From positions 1-25,354 of the forward strand of contig JAMOQH010000192.1 of assembly GCA_027064085.1 (NCBI GenBank): a DNA stretch of 25,354 bases, written 5' to 3'. The position numbers and the translations under genes were made by a program. Shown here in pieces: positions 1-7,209 of this stretch (position 1 is the first letter of the stretch; the number at the start of each line of letters is the position of its first letter). This DNA comes from a bacterium. Lineage in GTDB: Bacteria; UBP6; JAFGXH01. Under the pieces are notes generated by a model. That model saw nothing but the letters and a program-made list of their open reading frames with translations, was not told the origin of the DNA and did not search any database.

Positions 1-2
1 CA

Positions 3-119
3 TCTGATATTGTAAGATGGCATCCATTAGATGATGTTGATAAGATTGTAGAACCAGAAAGTCTTGCTATTGATAGCAATAATAATATTTATGTTGTAGG
101 ACGGGTAGAATCTCTATGA
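3..119 (+). CDS. C-terminal fragment of a beta-propeller (SBBP/NHL-type) protein, truncated by the window edge
   Basis: The frame is open from base 3 to a TGA at 117-119 (38 codons); the start lies left of the window. The segment with ESLAIDSNNNIYVVGRVE has the shape of an SBBP/NHL beta-propeller blade: a small hydrophobic residue plus D, an Asn-rich turn, then a NIYVVG strand. Such repeats occur in large secreted or surface proteins of Gram-negative bacteria. The stop cuts the blade short. A further piece resembling the usual end of such proteins follows in another frame (116-196), so this gene may be frameshifted. The family call rests on one blade only. Confidence 0.5.
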   Translation, partial: SDIVRWHPLDDVDKIVEPESLAIDSNNNIYVVGRVESL

Positions 120-196
120 AATTAGACCATAGTGACTCTCTTGTAATGATGGGATTATTTAATTATGAGTTTTTTGTGAGTAAATTTACATTTTAA
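116..196 (+). pseudogene. Out-of-frame tail of the same beta-propeller gene (probable frameshift)
   Basis: An ATG at 116-118 overlaps the TGA of the upstream fragment (ATGA). The frame runs 26 codons to a TAA at 194-196 and ends in NYEFFVSKFTF. SBBP repeat proteins typically finish a blade with a strand of the form FFVSKF, so this reads as the displaced C-terminus of the upstream gene, not a new small protein. No convincing ribosome binding site precedes the ATG. A real short coupled ORF cannot be excluded, and neither can a sequencing indel. Confidence 0.4.
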
Positions 197-274
197 TTAT
201 AAGTTACAATTATTAAAATTAATGAAAATTAGCCTGAATAGTTACCAAAAAACAAATTAAGAATTGTAAAAAAA

Positions 275-317
275 CATAAAAAAAATGGAATTAAAAAAAG
301 AATAATGATAGTATAAT
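275..317 (+). promoter_or_regulatory. Candidate promoter for the RCC1-repeat lipoprotein operon
   Basis: A perfect TATAAT lies at 312-317, 22 bases before the ATG at 340. The best upstream partner is a weak A/T-rich -35 (TTAAAA, 291-296, 15-bp spacer) inside long A-tracts that could act as an UP element. The 16-base string CATAAAAAAAATGGAA (275-290) recurs exactly upstream of the macroglobulin gene (14292-14307). The remaining intergenic sequence 197-274 shows nothing else I can name. Confidence 0.4.
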
Positions 318-339
318 CTTACTTTTTTTATGAGGTAAT

Positions 340-1755
340 ATGAAATTTTTAATCATTTCTATAGTTTTTCTATCTATTTCATGCAATAATGCTTTTGATT
401 ATAGTAATCCATATCAGGTAAAAAAGAATTTTGTAAATAAAAATTCTGATAAATGCCATAAGGATAAGGATTGCAAAAAAGAAAATGAATTTTGTATTTT
501 TGAGAATAAAGCATCTCAAATAGGAATATGTAGTAATCCTTGTGATGGATTTGATTGTTCAAAAGAAGGTGTAAACAAAAGATGTGTTCTTAATGATGAG
601 CATGAGCCTTTATGTGTTTGCAAAGAAAACTATCATCCAGATGCGAATAATCAGTGTATTAAAGCTAATTGGGAAAAGGTATCGGCAGGTGATGGATATA
701 CTTGTGGTATAATGAATAAAAATCTTTATTGTTGGGGAAGATATAACCCAAGTAATTATAAAGGAGTTTTAGGTTTAGGCAATCTTGAAAATGAAGGTAA
801 TCAGACTATACCTGTAAAAGTGGGTAAAGATAATTGGATTGATATTTCGTGTAGTGGTGACTATGCATGTGGAATAAAAGAAGATAATAGTTTATGGTGT
901 TGGGGAGACAATTCAGATAAAAAATTAATTAGTGGTATGGAGGCAGGTAATATCAATACTCCTGAAAAGATAGGTAATGATAAATGGTTAAAGGTTTTTA
1001 CTAATAAATCCTTTAATAATAATCATTTTACATGCGCATTAAACACAACGGGTAAGCTTTATTGTTGGGGGAAAGATAATGCCGATATGAATCCCATAAA
1101 TGGGGATTATTTACATGCTTTTGTGAATGATGATAATATTCTAACTATCAATAATAATAATAATTTATATTATTTAGAATACGGTAATGAGCCTTATTCT
1201 GATGATAAAAATAATTATATTTTAGCCACTATGCTTAATAATGAGAAAGATGGTATATTAGCATTAAGAAGTGACAATAAATTAGTACATTACAATAGTG
1301 ATTCAATTTATGGTATTTGTGATAACTTAACTAGTGCAAATCTTGAAGATGATAAAGATAGTAATTGCAATATTATTGAAGCTAATTATATAGATTCAAG
1401 AGGAAATTTAGCATGCATTGTTGTAGATAGGCGTGGCTTGTATTGTTATCGCACAGGAAATATTGGTGACTTGTTTATGAGTATGATTGAATATGATAAT
1501 CAATTTTATAAATTAGGTGATAAAACTGATTGGATTTTAGTATCCATTGGAAATGATCATATTTGTGCTATAGATGGTATTCATAATTTATACTGCATAG
1601 GTAATGGAAATGATGGAGAGCTTGGGCTTGGGGATATGAATAAAGGCAGTAAAAATCTTAATGGTCTTGAGAATTGTGAAAACCTAACTGGTTCAAATGC
1701 TCATTGCTTAAGTTTTAATAAAATAAAGATGGTTGATAGAGGGGTAGCACAATGA
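340..1755 (+). CDS. Lipoprotein with Cys-rich (EGF/Dickkopf-like) region and RCC1-like beta-propeller repeats
   Basis: 471 residues. A hydrophobic leader ends at a relaxed lipobox with Cys15, suggesting export and lipidation. Residues 39-106 hold ten cysteines in a Dickkopf/EGF-like arrangement (C39, C45, C52, C64, C68, C73, C82, C92, C94, C106). From about residue 111 there are at least five degenerate RCC1-type blades, several opening with W-x-x-V/I-S. Each has a Cys pair 10-12 residues apart (for example TCGIMNKNLYCWG, ACGIKEDNSLWCWG, TCALNTTGKLYCWG), which suggests disulfide-stapled blades. The start is supported by GAGG at 332-335. Its stop overlaps the next ATG (ATGA, 1752-1755), so the two genes are probably translationally coupled. 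The likely role is a surface or periplasmic binding protein; the ligand is unknown. Confidence 0.75.
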   Translation: MKFLIISIVFLSISCNNAFDYSNPYQVKKNFVNKNSDKCHKDKDCKKENEFCIFENKASQIGICSNPCDGFDCSKEGVNKRCVLNDEHEPLCVCKENYHPDANNQCIKANWEKVSAGDGYTCGIMNKNLYCWGRYNPSNYKGVLGLGNLENEGNQTIPVKVGKDNWIDISCSGDYACGIKEDNSLWCWGDNSDKKLISGMEAGNINTPEKIGNDKWLKVFTNKSFNNNHFTCALNTTGKLYCWGKDNADMNPINGDYLHAFVNDDNILTINNNNNLYYLEYGNEPYSDDKNNYILATMLNNEKDGILALRSDNKLVHYNSDSIYGICDNLTSANLEDDKDSNCNIIEANYIDSRGNLACIVVDRRGLYCYRTGNIGDLFMSMIEYDNQFYKLGDKTDWILVSIGNDHICAIDGIHNLYCIGNGNDGELGLGDMNKGSKNLNGLENCENLTGSNAHCLSFNKIKMVDRGVAQ

Positions 1756-3377
1756 GAATAATATTGATATTGTTAATATTAACTTGTGTAAATTTATTTT
1801 CGTACAATAAAAAGATAGTAAAAACAACTATTCGTTCAGCGGCCGAAGAAATAATTACCAAATCAGGATTTTCTCTTTTAAATAAGGCAATTCAAGAAGA
1901 AGCTATAAAAGAACAGGCTCAGGAAAGTAAACATGATGATTGTATAGATGACAGTTGTCTTATGGATACAGGTAAAATGCTTGCTGCTCAAAGATTATTT
2001 CTTATAAGAATTTCTGAAATGGGAAATGATAACTATATGTTCAAAATTTCAGATGTAAATCTTGAAACGAATGAAAATGTTGCTGTGTTTTCAGAGGTTT
2101 ATACTGGTAATCTAGGGGATGTAAATAAACTATTTGAATTTAGTAAGAAATTTTTGAATGGCTTGCTTAAAGGAAATAAAAAAAGAGTAAAGAAGATAGA
2201 TTCAGAGAAGCTTCCTGTAATGCTAGAAATTGTTTTTGATTTAAAAACCTCAAATGAAAGTGATAATGTAAAAAAATATTTTTTATCTATAAAATCAAAA
2301 TATGATCCTGTAAATGTCTATAATCAGAGAAAGTATCTTGGTACAACACCTTTAAAATTACTGGTAAAAGAGGGAATGTATAGTTTAACATTTGAAAAAG
2401 AAGGGTTTGCATTAGCAGAAAGTAAAATAATAGTAAATAAAGATTCTGAAGTGAGAAATATTCCATTTATATTGGCTAAAACTCTTTTGATTAAATCAAA
2501 GTTAAATGGAGCAACGATTTATTTAAATAATAAGGATTATGGGGAAATTAAATATAATGAGCTAAAACTAAAGCTTCCTAAGGGAGAGTATAAACTTGTT
2601 ATCAATAAAAATGGATATGAGGAAAAAACTAAAAATATAACTCTTAAAAATGATTTAACAATTGATTTTGGTAAAATGTATAAAAAAGGAGGGCCATATC
2701 CTGTTAAAATAAAGACAAATATAAAAAGTAGATTGTTTATTAACGGAAAATTTAAAGGTTATTCTCCACTTGAAGTTAAGTTAAAATCAGGAATTTATAA
2801 ACTTAACATAAAAAACAGTATTGTTGGTAATGAAGAACATATGATATCGGTTAAAAAGTCAGAATATTTTAATTTTAAGGCCAATAAAGGCTTTTTTTAT
2901 TTAAAAACAGGGGTGAATATCATTTATTTATACACAAATTTTGATTTTCAGAGAAATGAAAATCATTTTCTGACTGGATTTGATTTAAGCTTGTTTAACT
3001 GGTCTTGGAAATATTTAAATCTTGATATATTGGGATTTGGATTTTATGCAGGGTTAAATAGTGATAAAATGTTTAAATTTCATTTATTAGGTGTTGATTT
3101 AAAATTATTTTCAGATTTTATAATGAGTATTTCTCTTGGACCTCTAGGTGAAGATTATCTAAATTTATATGATAATACACAGGATTCCTATATGAGTTTT
3201 GGAGGGGTAAATTTAAAATATAGTAAAAACTTTTTTAAAAATTTTAGTTTCTACACTGATGTAAATTTATACTATGGTTGTAAAAATTCAATAGATAGTT
3301 TTTTTGATTCAGAAGATAATTCAATGGAAAATGGAATAATCTTTTTTGCAACAATAGGAGTGAAAGCTATATATTAA
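1752..3377 (+). CDS. Exported protein with N-terminal CsgG/FlgO-like region and three PEGA domains
   Basis: 541 residues with a signal peptide (about 1-17). Residues 25-140, including C64 and C69 and the stretch GKMLAAQRLFLIRISEMG, resemble the CsgG/FlgO/TolB-N-like module often placed before PEGA domains. Three PEGA domains follow at about 177-241, 245-306 and 317-376. They show the characteristic YLGTTPLKLLVKEGMYSLTF and KGYSPLEVKLKSGIYKL pattern of a turn, then 'G-Y-L/F-T/E-F-x-K-x-G'. From about 380 to the end the chain is rich in alternating aromatic/hydrophobic beta-strands and ends near an aromatic residue, which could be an outer-membrane-associated beta domain. PEGA domains are usually in surface-layer or envelope proteins. 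It overlaps the preceding gene by 4 bases. The PEGA call is firm; the function is not known. Confidence 0.75.
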   Translation: MRIILILLILTCVNLFSYNKKIVKTTIRSAAEEIITKSGFSLLNKAIQEEAIKEQAQESKHDDCIDDSCLMDTGKMLAAQRLFLIRISEMGNDNYMFKISDVNLETNENVAVFSEVYTGNLGDVNKLFEFSKKFLNGLLKGNKKRVKKIDSEKLPVMLEIVFDLKTSNESDNVKKYFLSIKSKYDPVNVYNQRKYLGTTPLKLLVKEGMYSLTFEKEGFALAESKIIVNKDSEVRNIPFILAKTLLIKSKLNGATIYLNNKDYGEIKYNELKLKLPKGEYKLVINKNGYEEKTKNITLKNDLTIDFGKMYKKGGPYPVKIKTNIKSRLFINGKFKGYSPLEVKLKSGIYKLNIKNSIVGNEEHMISVKKSEYFNFKANKGFFYLKTGVNIIYLYTNFDFQRNENHFLTGFDLSLFNWSWKYLNLDILGFGFYAGLNSDKMFKFHLLGVDLKLFSDFIMSISLGPLGEDYLNLYDNTQDSYMSFGGVNLKYSKNFFKNFSFYTDVNLYYGCKNSIDSFFDSEDNSMENGIIFFATIGVKAIY

Positions 3378-3499
3378 TGATGCGAATTTGAGACTAAGTT
3401 AGTGTAAGTATATTTTCCTCTATTATGGATAAATTACTTTTTACTTTACTTACTACATTGATTTCTGATAATATTGATTTGATAGATTTGCTCATAAGT

Positions 3500-3528
3500 T
3501 TGTCTTAAATATGCATATAGGATAAAAT
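3500..3528 (+). promoter_or_regulatory. Candidate promoter of the first TetR gene
   Basis: TTGTCT (3500-3505) and TAAAAT (3523-3528) are separated by 17 bases. They match the sigma-70 hexamers at 4 of 6 and 5 of 6 positions. The promoter would give a leader of about 50 bases before the GTG at 3589. The rest of 3378-3588 shows no clear terminator for the upstream genes. Confidence 0.35.
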
Positions 3529-3545
3529 TAAGATAACCTTATTTT

Positions 3546-3567
3546 GTTAAAGGAAGTTTTGCTTAAC
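3546..3567 (+). promoter_or_regulatory. Candidate operator of the first TetR gene
   Basis: A 22-bp imperfect inverted repeat with outer arms GTTAA and TTAAC lies between the candidate promoter and the gene. It has the same overall length as the much better palindrome in front of the second TetR gene (7174-7195) but a different core. Only five bases per arm match well, so this is tentative. Confidence 0.25.
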
Positions 3568-3588
3568 TATTATTAGTCGGAGGTTATA

Positions 3589-4179
3589 GTGCAGGATTCT
3601 TCTCATAAAAAAGAAAAAAGGATAGAAATATTAAAAGTTGCAAAAAAGATGTTTGCTCATTATGGATTTAAAAAAACATCTATGGATGATATTGCCACGA
3701 ATATGGGGCTTGCAAAAACATCACTTTATTATTACTTTAAAAGCAAAAATAAACTTTTTAAGGCTGTTGTAGAATACGAAAGTGAGCTTTTGTTGACGAA
3801 GCTTGAAGAGGAAGTGAGTAAGCAAAACTCTCCAGAACAAAAAATAAAATTATATTTTATAACTAGAATGAATTATTTAAAAAAATTTATCAATCTTCAT
3901 AAGCTTACAACAAGTGTTGCTAGGGAGGTACTTGCTTATGCAGAAGAAACTCGTGTAAAGTTTTTAAATGCTGAAAAAAAAATCATTTTAGAAATTTTAA
4001 ATATGGGCTTAGATAAAAAAGTGTTTAAAATTGATAATCCTGAACTTGTTGCATTAGGTCTTATTGCTAGTATAAAAGGACTGGAGTCAAGTATCTTAAG
4101 CCATGATGATAGAGAAATAATTTCTAGTAATTTTGAAGAAATGTTAAATATACTTCTTCATGGAATTGTGAAAAAATAA
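3589..4179 (+). CDS. TetR/AcrR-family transcriptional repressor (copy 1)
   Basis: 196 residues, normal for TetR proteins. The TetR_N helix-turn-helix is at about residues 11-57: ILKVAKKMFAHYGFKKTSMD, then DIATNMGLAKTSLYYYFKSK, with the conserved Y-Y-F-x-S-K end of the recognition helix. The C-terminal part is an all-helical ligand-binding/dimerisation domain of unknown ligand. Translation starts at GTG (3589) five bases after GGAGG (3579-3583); no upstream in-frame ATG is usable. It is clearly paralogous along its length to the TetR at 7210 (shared FAH-GxKKTS, YYYFKSK, KFxNAEK, KKVFK and IKGLE blocks). It precedes a decayed third copy and an envelope operon, which it may also regulate. Confidence 0.9.
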   Translation: MQDSSHKKEKRIEILKVAKKMFAHYGFKKTSMDDIATNMGLAKTSLYYYFKSKNKLFKAVVEYESELLLTKLEEEVSKQNSPEQKIKLYFITRMNYLKKFINLHKLTTSVAREVLAYAEETRVKFLNAEKKIILEILNMGLDKKVFKIDNPELVALGLIASIKGLESSILSHDDREIISSNFEEMLNILLHGIVKK

Positions 4180-4318
4180 TTAAATTCTATAAATATTCTG
4201 ATTAAGCTAATAATGTATAAAAAATAGTACAAGTTATAATAAAATTCAATTCAACTCTTTAATCTTATCGATAAAACCAGTTTTTTCAAACATATTGTTA
4301 AAAAGTTTGAAAAAAATC

Positions 4319-4377
4319 TTGACAAACTTAAGTTTTAGAGGTACAGTACATTTAAGTCAAATGTTCTAAAGTTTGAT
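4319..4377 (+). promoter_or_regulatory. Retained promoter and operator of the collapsed TetR copy
   Basis: The -35 TTGACA (4319-4324) is intact, but the 17-bp-spaced -10 has drifted from TATAAT in the sister copy to TACAGT (4342-4347). The operator (4356-4377) keeps its left arm GTCAAAT; the right arm is GTTTGAT in place of ATTTGAC. The core TCAAA/TTTGA pairing therefore survives. The inverted repeat AAGTTTG/CAAACTT around the -35 (4303-4329) is also preserved. This region now lies upstream of the 4499-7052 operon and is its most obvious control region. Confidence 0.5.
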
Positions 4378-4391
4378 AAGCGGAGGTTTTT

Positions 4392-4501
4392 ATGTTTGAA
4401 TCTATTAGTAGGGAAGCAAAGAAAATTGAAATACTAAATATATAGCAGAAAATCTTTTTGCACATTTTGGGTTGATAATGGTATTTTAATGGAGAAAAAT
4501 G
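4392..4501 (+). pseudogene. Remnant of a third TetR gene
   Basis: An ATG at 4392 behind CGGAGG encodes MFESISREAKKIEILNI and then hits a TAG at 4443-4445. The sequence is nearly identical to the start of the TetR gene at 7210, but a 2-base insertion (ATATATAG against ACACAG context) shifts the frame. The middle of the gene is then missing, and the 3' end (TAATGGTATTTTAATGGAG) is the tail of the same gene. That tail supplies the ribosome binding site for the ATG at 4499. It cannot make a repressor. Confidence 0.88.
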
Positions 4502-5308
4502 ACTTTTTATAAACGAATAATAGTGTTAATCATGATTTTTTTGATGGCTTCATGTGACTATATTCAGTATAGTCCAAATGAACTTCTTGACAATACAGAA
4601 AAATATAATGAAAAAAATTTGGAGTTAATTTTATACGATGGTCTTAGGGTAGACAATAAATTCAGTTTTGCTATTTTATCAGATAATCACCATGGTTATG
4701 ATTCTTTAAAAATGACTGTTGACCACATAAATAAAGAAAATTTAGATTTTACTATACATATGGGGGATATTACAGATAATGGTTTGAGCAATGAATATAA
4801 AATTTCAAATAAAATAATAAGAGGATTAAATACTCCTTTTTTAGTTTTATTAGGTAATCATGATACTCTTGCTAACGGGAAAGAAATTTTTAAAAATTTA
4901 TATGGTGATTCTTTAAATTTTTCATTTATATATGGTAACAGTAAATTTATTATTTTAAATACTAATAGTTGGGAGTTTCCTGATGAAAATGTGCCAGATC
5001 TTGATTGGCTTGAAGACGAATTATTTGATAGATCTCTATATAAAAATGTTTTTGTACTAACTCATATTCCACCATTTGTAAGAGGTTTTGATAAGAAAAA
5101 GGCTAAGCGATATCAAAAATTAATGAAAGAGTATAATGTTACTTACTCAATTCATGGTCATCTTCATAGGTTTTGGAAGGGGGACTATTATAACGATGGA
5201 GTAACATATGTTCTTATAGATGATACAAGAGATAAAAACTTTACTATTATTTCTGTCGATGAAGATAAAGTTGATTTTGAAGTAAAAGCATTTGCGGGTA
5301 CTTTGTGA
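4499..5308 (+). CDS. Lipoprotein calcineurin-like metallophosphoesterase
   Basis: 269 residues. The leader ends in MASC with Cys19, indicating a lipoprotein. The full calcineurin-type metal-binding motif set is visible: D62-x-H64 in LSDNHHG, GD at 89-90 in HMGDITDNG, GNHD at 119-122, H189 in LTHIPP, and GHLH at 220-223. The protein is therefore likely a catalytically competent two-metal phosphohydrolase in the periplasm; the substrate is unknown. The SD (GGAG, 4491-4494) lies inside the tail of the TetR remnant, matching the arrangement at 7803. The stop overlaps the next GTG (GTGA, 5305-5308). It is the first gene of a three-gene envelope operon. Confidence 0.85.
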   Translation: MTFYKRIIVLIMIFLMASCDYIQYSPNELLDNTEKYNEKNLELILYDGLRVDNKFSFAILSDNHHGYDSLKMTVDHINKENLDFTIHMGDITDNGLSNEYKISNKIIRGLNTPFLVLLGNHDTLANGKEIFKNLYGDSLNFSFIYGNSKFIILNTNSWEFPDENVPDLDWLEDELFDRSLYKNVFVLTHIPPFVRGFDKKKAKRYQKLMKEYNVTYSIHGHLHRFWKGDYYNDGVTYVLIDDTRDKNFTIISVDEDKVDFEVKAFAGTL

Positions 5309-5880
5309 AAAAATATATTTATATTATTTTAATAGTAACTACTGTTGTCATAAATGCAAAGATCTATGTTCCAGATCAATTTTCTGTACAGTATGCAGGT
5401 AATACAGGTTTTGTTTCTATTGGAGGAGGTTACAATTTTTTTAATAAAAAAATTGCAACAAGTTTTTCCTATGGTTACCTTCCTAAGTCTCTTGGAGGGG
5501 TAAATATTCGTACTTTTAGTTTTAAAAATAGTTATACTCCATGGCAGATTAATATTAATGAAAATTATATATTTAAACCTTTAACTATTGGTATAACTAT
5601 TATTTATACATTTGGAGAAAATTTTTTCATTAAAAGACCTTCTCGTTACCCTGATGATTATTATAGACAAACAGCTATTCGCTTAGCTCCTTTTGTTGGA
5701 AGCTCTTTTTTACATAAAACTAAAGGCTATACTGATAGTATTAATTTTATTGAATTTTATACAGAATTGGGGACTATAGATTATTATTTAAGAGATTATC
5801 TTTACTCTGCTTTAGATGAACAATATCTTACCCTTAATGATATTGTTAATTTTTCATTTGGATTTAGAATTTATTTTTGA
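5305..5880 (+). CDS. Small outer-membrane beta-barrel-like protein
   Basis: 191 residues starting at GTG, overlapping the upstream stop by 4 bases. The N-terminus MKKYIYIILIVTTVVINA is a signal peptide. The remainder consists of short alternating strands rich in Tyr, Phe and Gly (for example FVSIGGGYNFF and LTIGITIIYTFG). It ends in a terminal Phe (FGFRIYF), as expected for a BamA-inserted barrel. I do not recognise a specific family. It sits between a lipoprotein phosphoesterase and another exported protein, which suggests a shared envelope job. Confidence 0.65.
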   Translation: MKKYIYIILIVTTVVINAKIYVPDQFSVQYAGNTGFVSIGGGYNFFNKKIATSFSYGYLPKSLGGVNIRTFSFKNSYTPWQININENYIFKPLTIGITIIYTFGENFFIKRPSRYPDDYYRQTAIRLAPFVGSSFLHKTKGYTDSINFIEFYTELGTIDYYLRDYLYSALDEQYLTLNDIVNFSFGFRIYF

Positions 5881-5891
5881 GGGGTAGTGTT

Positions 5892-7052
5892 TTGAATAAG
5901 TTGATGATTTTAATCGTTTTACTGTTTTATATAAATCTTTATGCAAAAGATTTTATTAGTCTTGATCTTTCTGGATACTACAAAGAAAATCCTAAGGGGT
6001 ATTATTATTATAATCCTGAAGAGGTTGGTGCTCAGGCATTTTTTCAACCTATACAACTGGTTATCGAAGGTGGATTTGGAGCTTTATATAATAGGAATAT
6101 AAGTGATTTTGGTTGGAGTGAAGGTTTTGAGAAAGTTAATCATTCAGTTTTTAATCCTATTGATGTTGTAAGTGATTACGGTTGGAAAAAATTATTGTAT
6201 TATGAATTTATTCCTCATTTAGGCAAAGGACAAAATTATATTGCAAATTGGGTATGGCATTTTACTGCTTTAGGGATGAGAAGTAAGTTAATGCAAGAGT
6301 ATTTTAAATATAATGATTATAAATATCCTAGAATTATGTCAATTGGAACAATGTATTTATTGCATTATATCAATGAATTAATTCAAGCTGAAAAATTTAC
6401 AGATACAAGAGGTTCTGTTGATGCAATACCTGATCTATTCTTTTTTGATTGGCTTGGAATGATATTCTTTTCTTTCGAACCAGTTAATAAGATTGCTACG
6501 AAGGTCTTTCACCTAAGAGAGTGGAGTAATCAAACAATGATAAATCCATTAACTAATAGACTTATGAATAACGGTCAGTTATTTTGGGCAAGAATAAATA
6601 TATGGAGAAACCTTAGTTTAAGTACTTTATCTGGAGAACAAATAAATAGTGTAAATTTAACATTTGAATTTGCTAATACTCATCAAGTATCGCTTGGAAT
6701 TGGTGGAAAAGTTAAAACTTTTTTAGCGGGAGATTCTGGAGATACCAATACTGAAGGCTTTGTTTATGATGTGGGATTATATTATTCAATTAATGATAAT
6801 CCCGTTTTAACTATTACATATGAACCTGAGGATAAGTCAGAGGCAGAACATGATTCTCTTTATGATAATGAATACACAAGAAAAATACTAATTAATTTAT
6901 ATCCTGGATTGATTGATATAAATGGCTTTAAACCTGGTATAACAATTTCATTTCAAAAAGAAGCTATTTTTTTGGGGATTTCCAATTCAAATTGGCCTAT
7001 TGGTTTTATAACTTCTACTCCACAAAAAGATAAATATTTAAATGCTTATTAA
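5892..7052 (+). CDS. Exported protein of unknown function, probably envelope-associated
   Basis: 386 residues from a TTG at 5892. A longer reading from TTG 5877 is unlikely because that codon lies within the SD GAGGGG (5879-5884); 5892 has a 7-base spacing. The leader MNKLMILIVLLFYINLYA is a signal peptide. Residues about 40-200 are rich in aromatics and include WVWHFTALGMRSKLMQEYF, a helical-looking stretch, and DAIPDLFFFDWLGMIFFSF. The last 150 residues alternate like beta-strands (HQVSLGIGGKVK, YDVGLYYSI, VLTITYEPE). I cannot assign a family with confidence. It overlaps or abuts the upstream gene and ends the operon; 7053-7100 shows no clear terminator. Confidence 0.6.
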   Translation: MNKLMILIVLLFYINLYAKDFISLDLSGYYKENPKGYYYYNPEEVGAQAFFQPIQLVIEGGFGALYNRNISDFGWSEGFEKVNHSVFNPIDVVSDYGWKKLLYYEFIPHLGKGQNYIANWVWHFTALGMRSKLMQEYFKYNDYKYPRIMSIGTMYLLHYINELIQAEKFTDTRGSVDAIPDLFFFDWLGMIFFSFEPVNKIATKVFHLREWSNQTMINPLTNRLMNNGQLFWARINIWRNLSLSTLSGEQINSVNLTFEFANTHQVSLGIGGKVKTFLAGDSGDTNTEGFVYDVGLYYSINDNPVLTITYEPEDKSEAEHDSLYDNEYTRKILINLYPGLIDINGFKPGITISFQKEAIFLGISNSNWPIGFITSTPQKDKYLNAY

Positions 7053-7120
7053 TGATGATATAAACTTAGATTTTACGAAATTTAATTAATGGTGTTAGTA
7101 TTTTCAAATATATTGTTAAA

Positions 7121-7147
7121 AAGTTTGAAAAAACTCTTGACAAACTT
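7121..7147 (+). promoter_or_regulatory. Inverted repeat overlapping the -35 box (possible second operator)
   Basis: Perfect 7-bp arms AAGTTTG (7121-7127) and CAAACTT (7141-7147) are separated by 13 bases and overlap the TTGACA at 7137. The repeat is conserved in the collapsed copy at 4303-4329. Its TTTGA content resembles the core of the downstream operator. Confidence 0.4.
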
Positions 7148-7165
7148 AATTCCTAGTATTATAAT
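7137..7165 (+). promoter_or_regulatory. Consensus sigma-70 promoter of the TetR/RND operon
   Basis: Perfect TTGACA (7137-7142) and perfect TATAAT (7160-7165) with a 17-base spacer. Transcription would begin near 7172, inside or at the edge of the palindromic operator, giving a leader of roughly 40 bases before the ATG at 7210. Confidence 0.85.
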
Positions 7166-7173
7166 ACATTTAA

Positions 7174-7195
7174 GTCAAATGTTCTAAAATTTGAC
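7174..7195 (+). promoter_or_regulatory. TetR operator (autoregulatory)
   Basis: A 22-bp palindrome has perfect 7-bp arms GTCAAAT (7174-7180) and ATTTGAC (7189-7195) around eight bases. It sits directly at the expected transcription start and 14 bases before the TetR ATG. Position and symmetry are typical of TetR self-repression. A derivative is present at 4356-4377. Confidence 0.7.
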
Positions 7196-7209
7196 AAATG
7201 GAGGTTTTT

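Larger units (their letters stand above)
4283..4506 (+). repeat. Duplicated TetR promoter/gene segment, internally deleted copy
   Basis: Bases 4283-4471 align without gaps for their first 110 bases to 7101-7210 and onward to 7287, with a 2-base insertion near 4440. After a junction, 4476-4506 aligns to 7779-7810, the 3' end of the second TetR gene plus the start of the gene behind it. About 490 bases of the TetR coding region are missing from this copy. Everything is at the constant offset of 2818 bases upstream of the indel. Confidence 0.85.

Noticed and set aside
3404-3453. Inverted repeat GTAAGTA / TACTTAC after the PEGA gene as terminator
   Set aside because: The arms are only 7 bp with a 36-base loop and no T-run follows.
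5877-5891. TTG at 5877 as start of the third envelope-operon gene
   Set aside because: That codon forms part of the SD GAGGGG (5879-5884); TTG 5892 has proper spacing and gives a clean signal peptide.
7198-7209. ATG at 7198 as start of the second TetR gene
   Set aside because: It overlaps the SD GGAGG (7200-7204). ATG 7210 has a 5-base spacing, and the sister copy at 4392 starts at the equivalent base.
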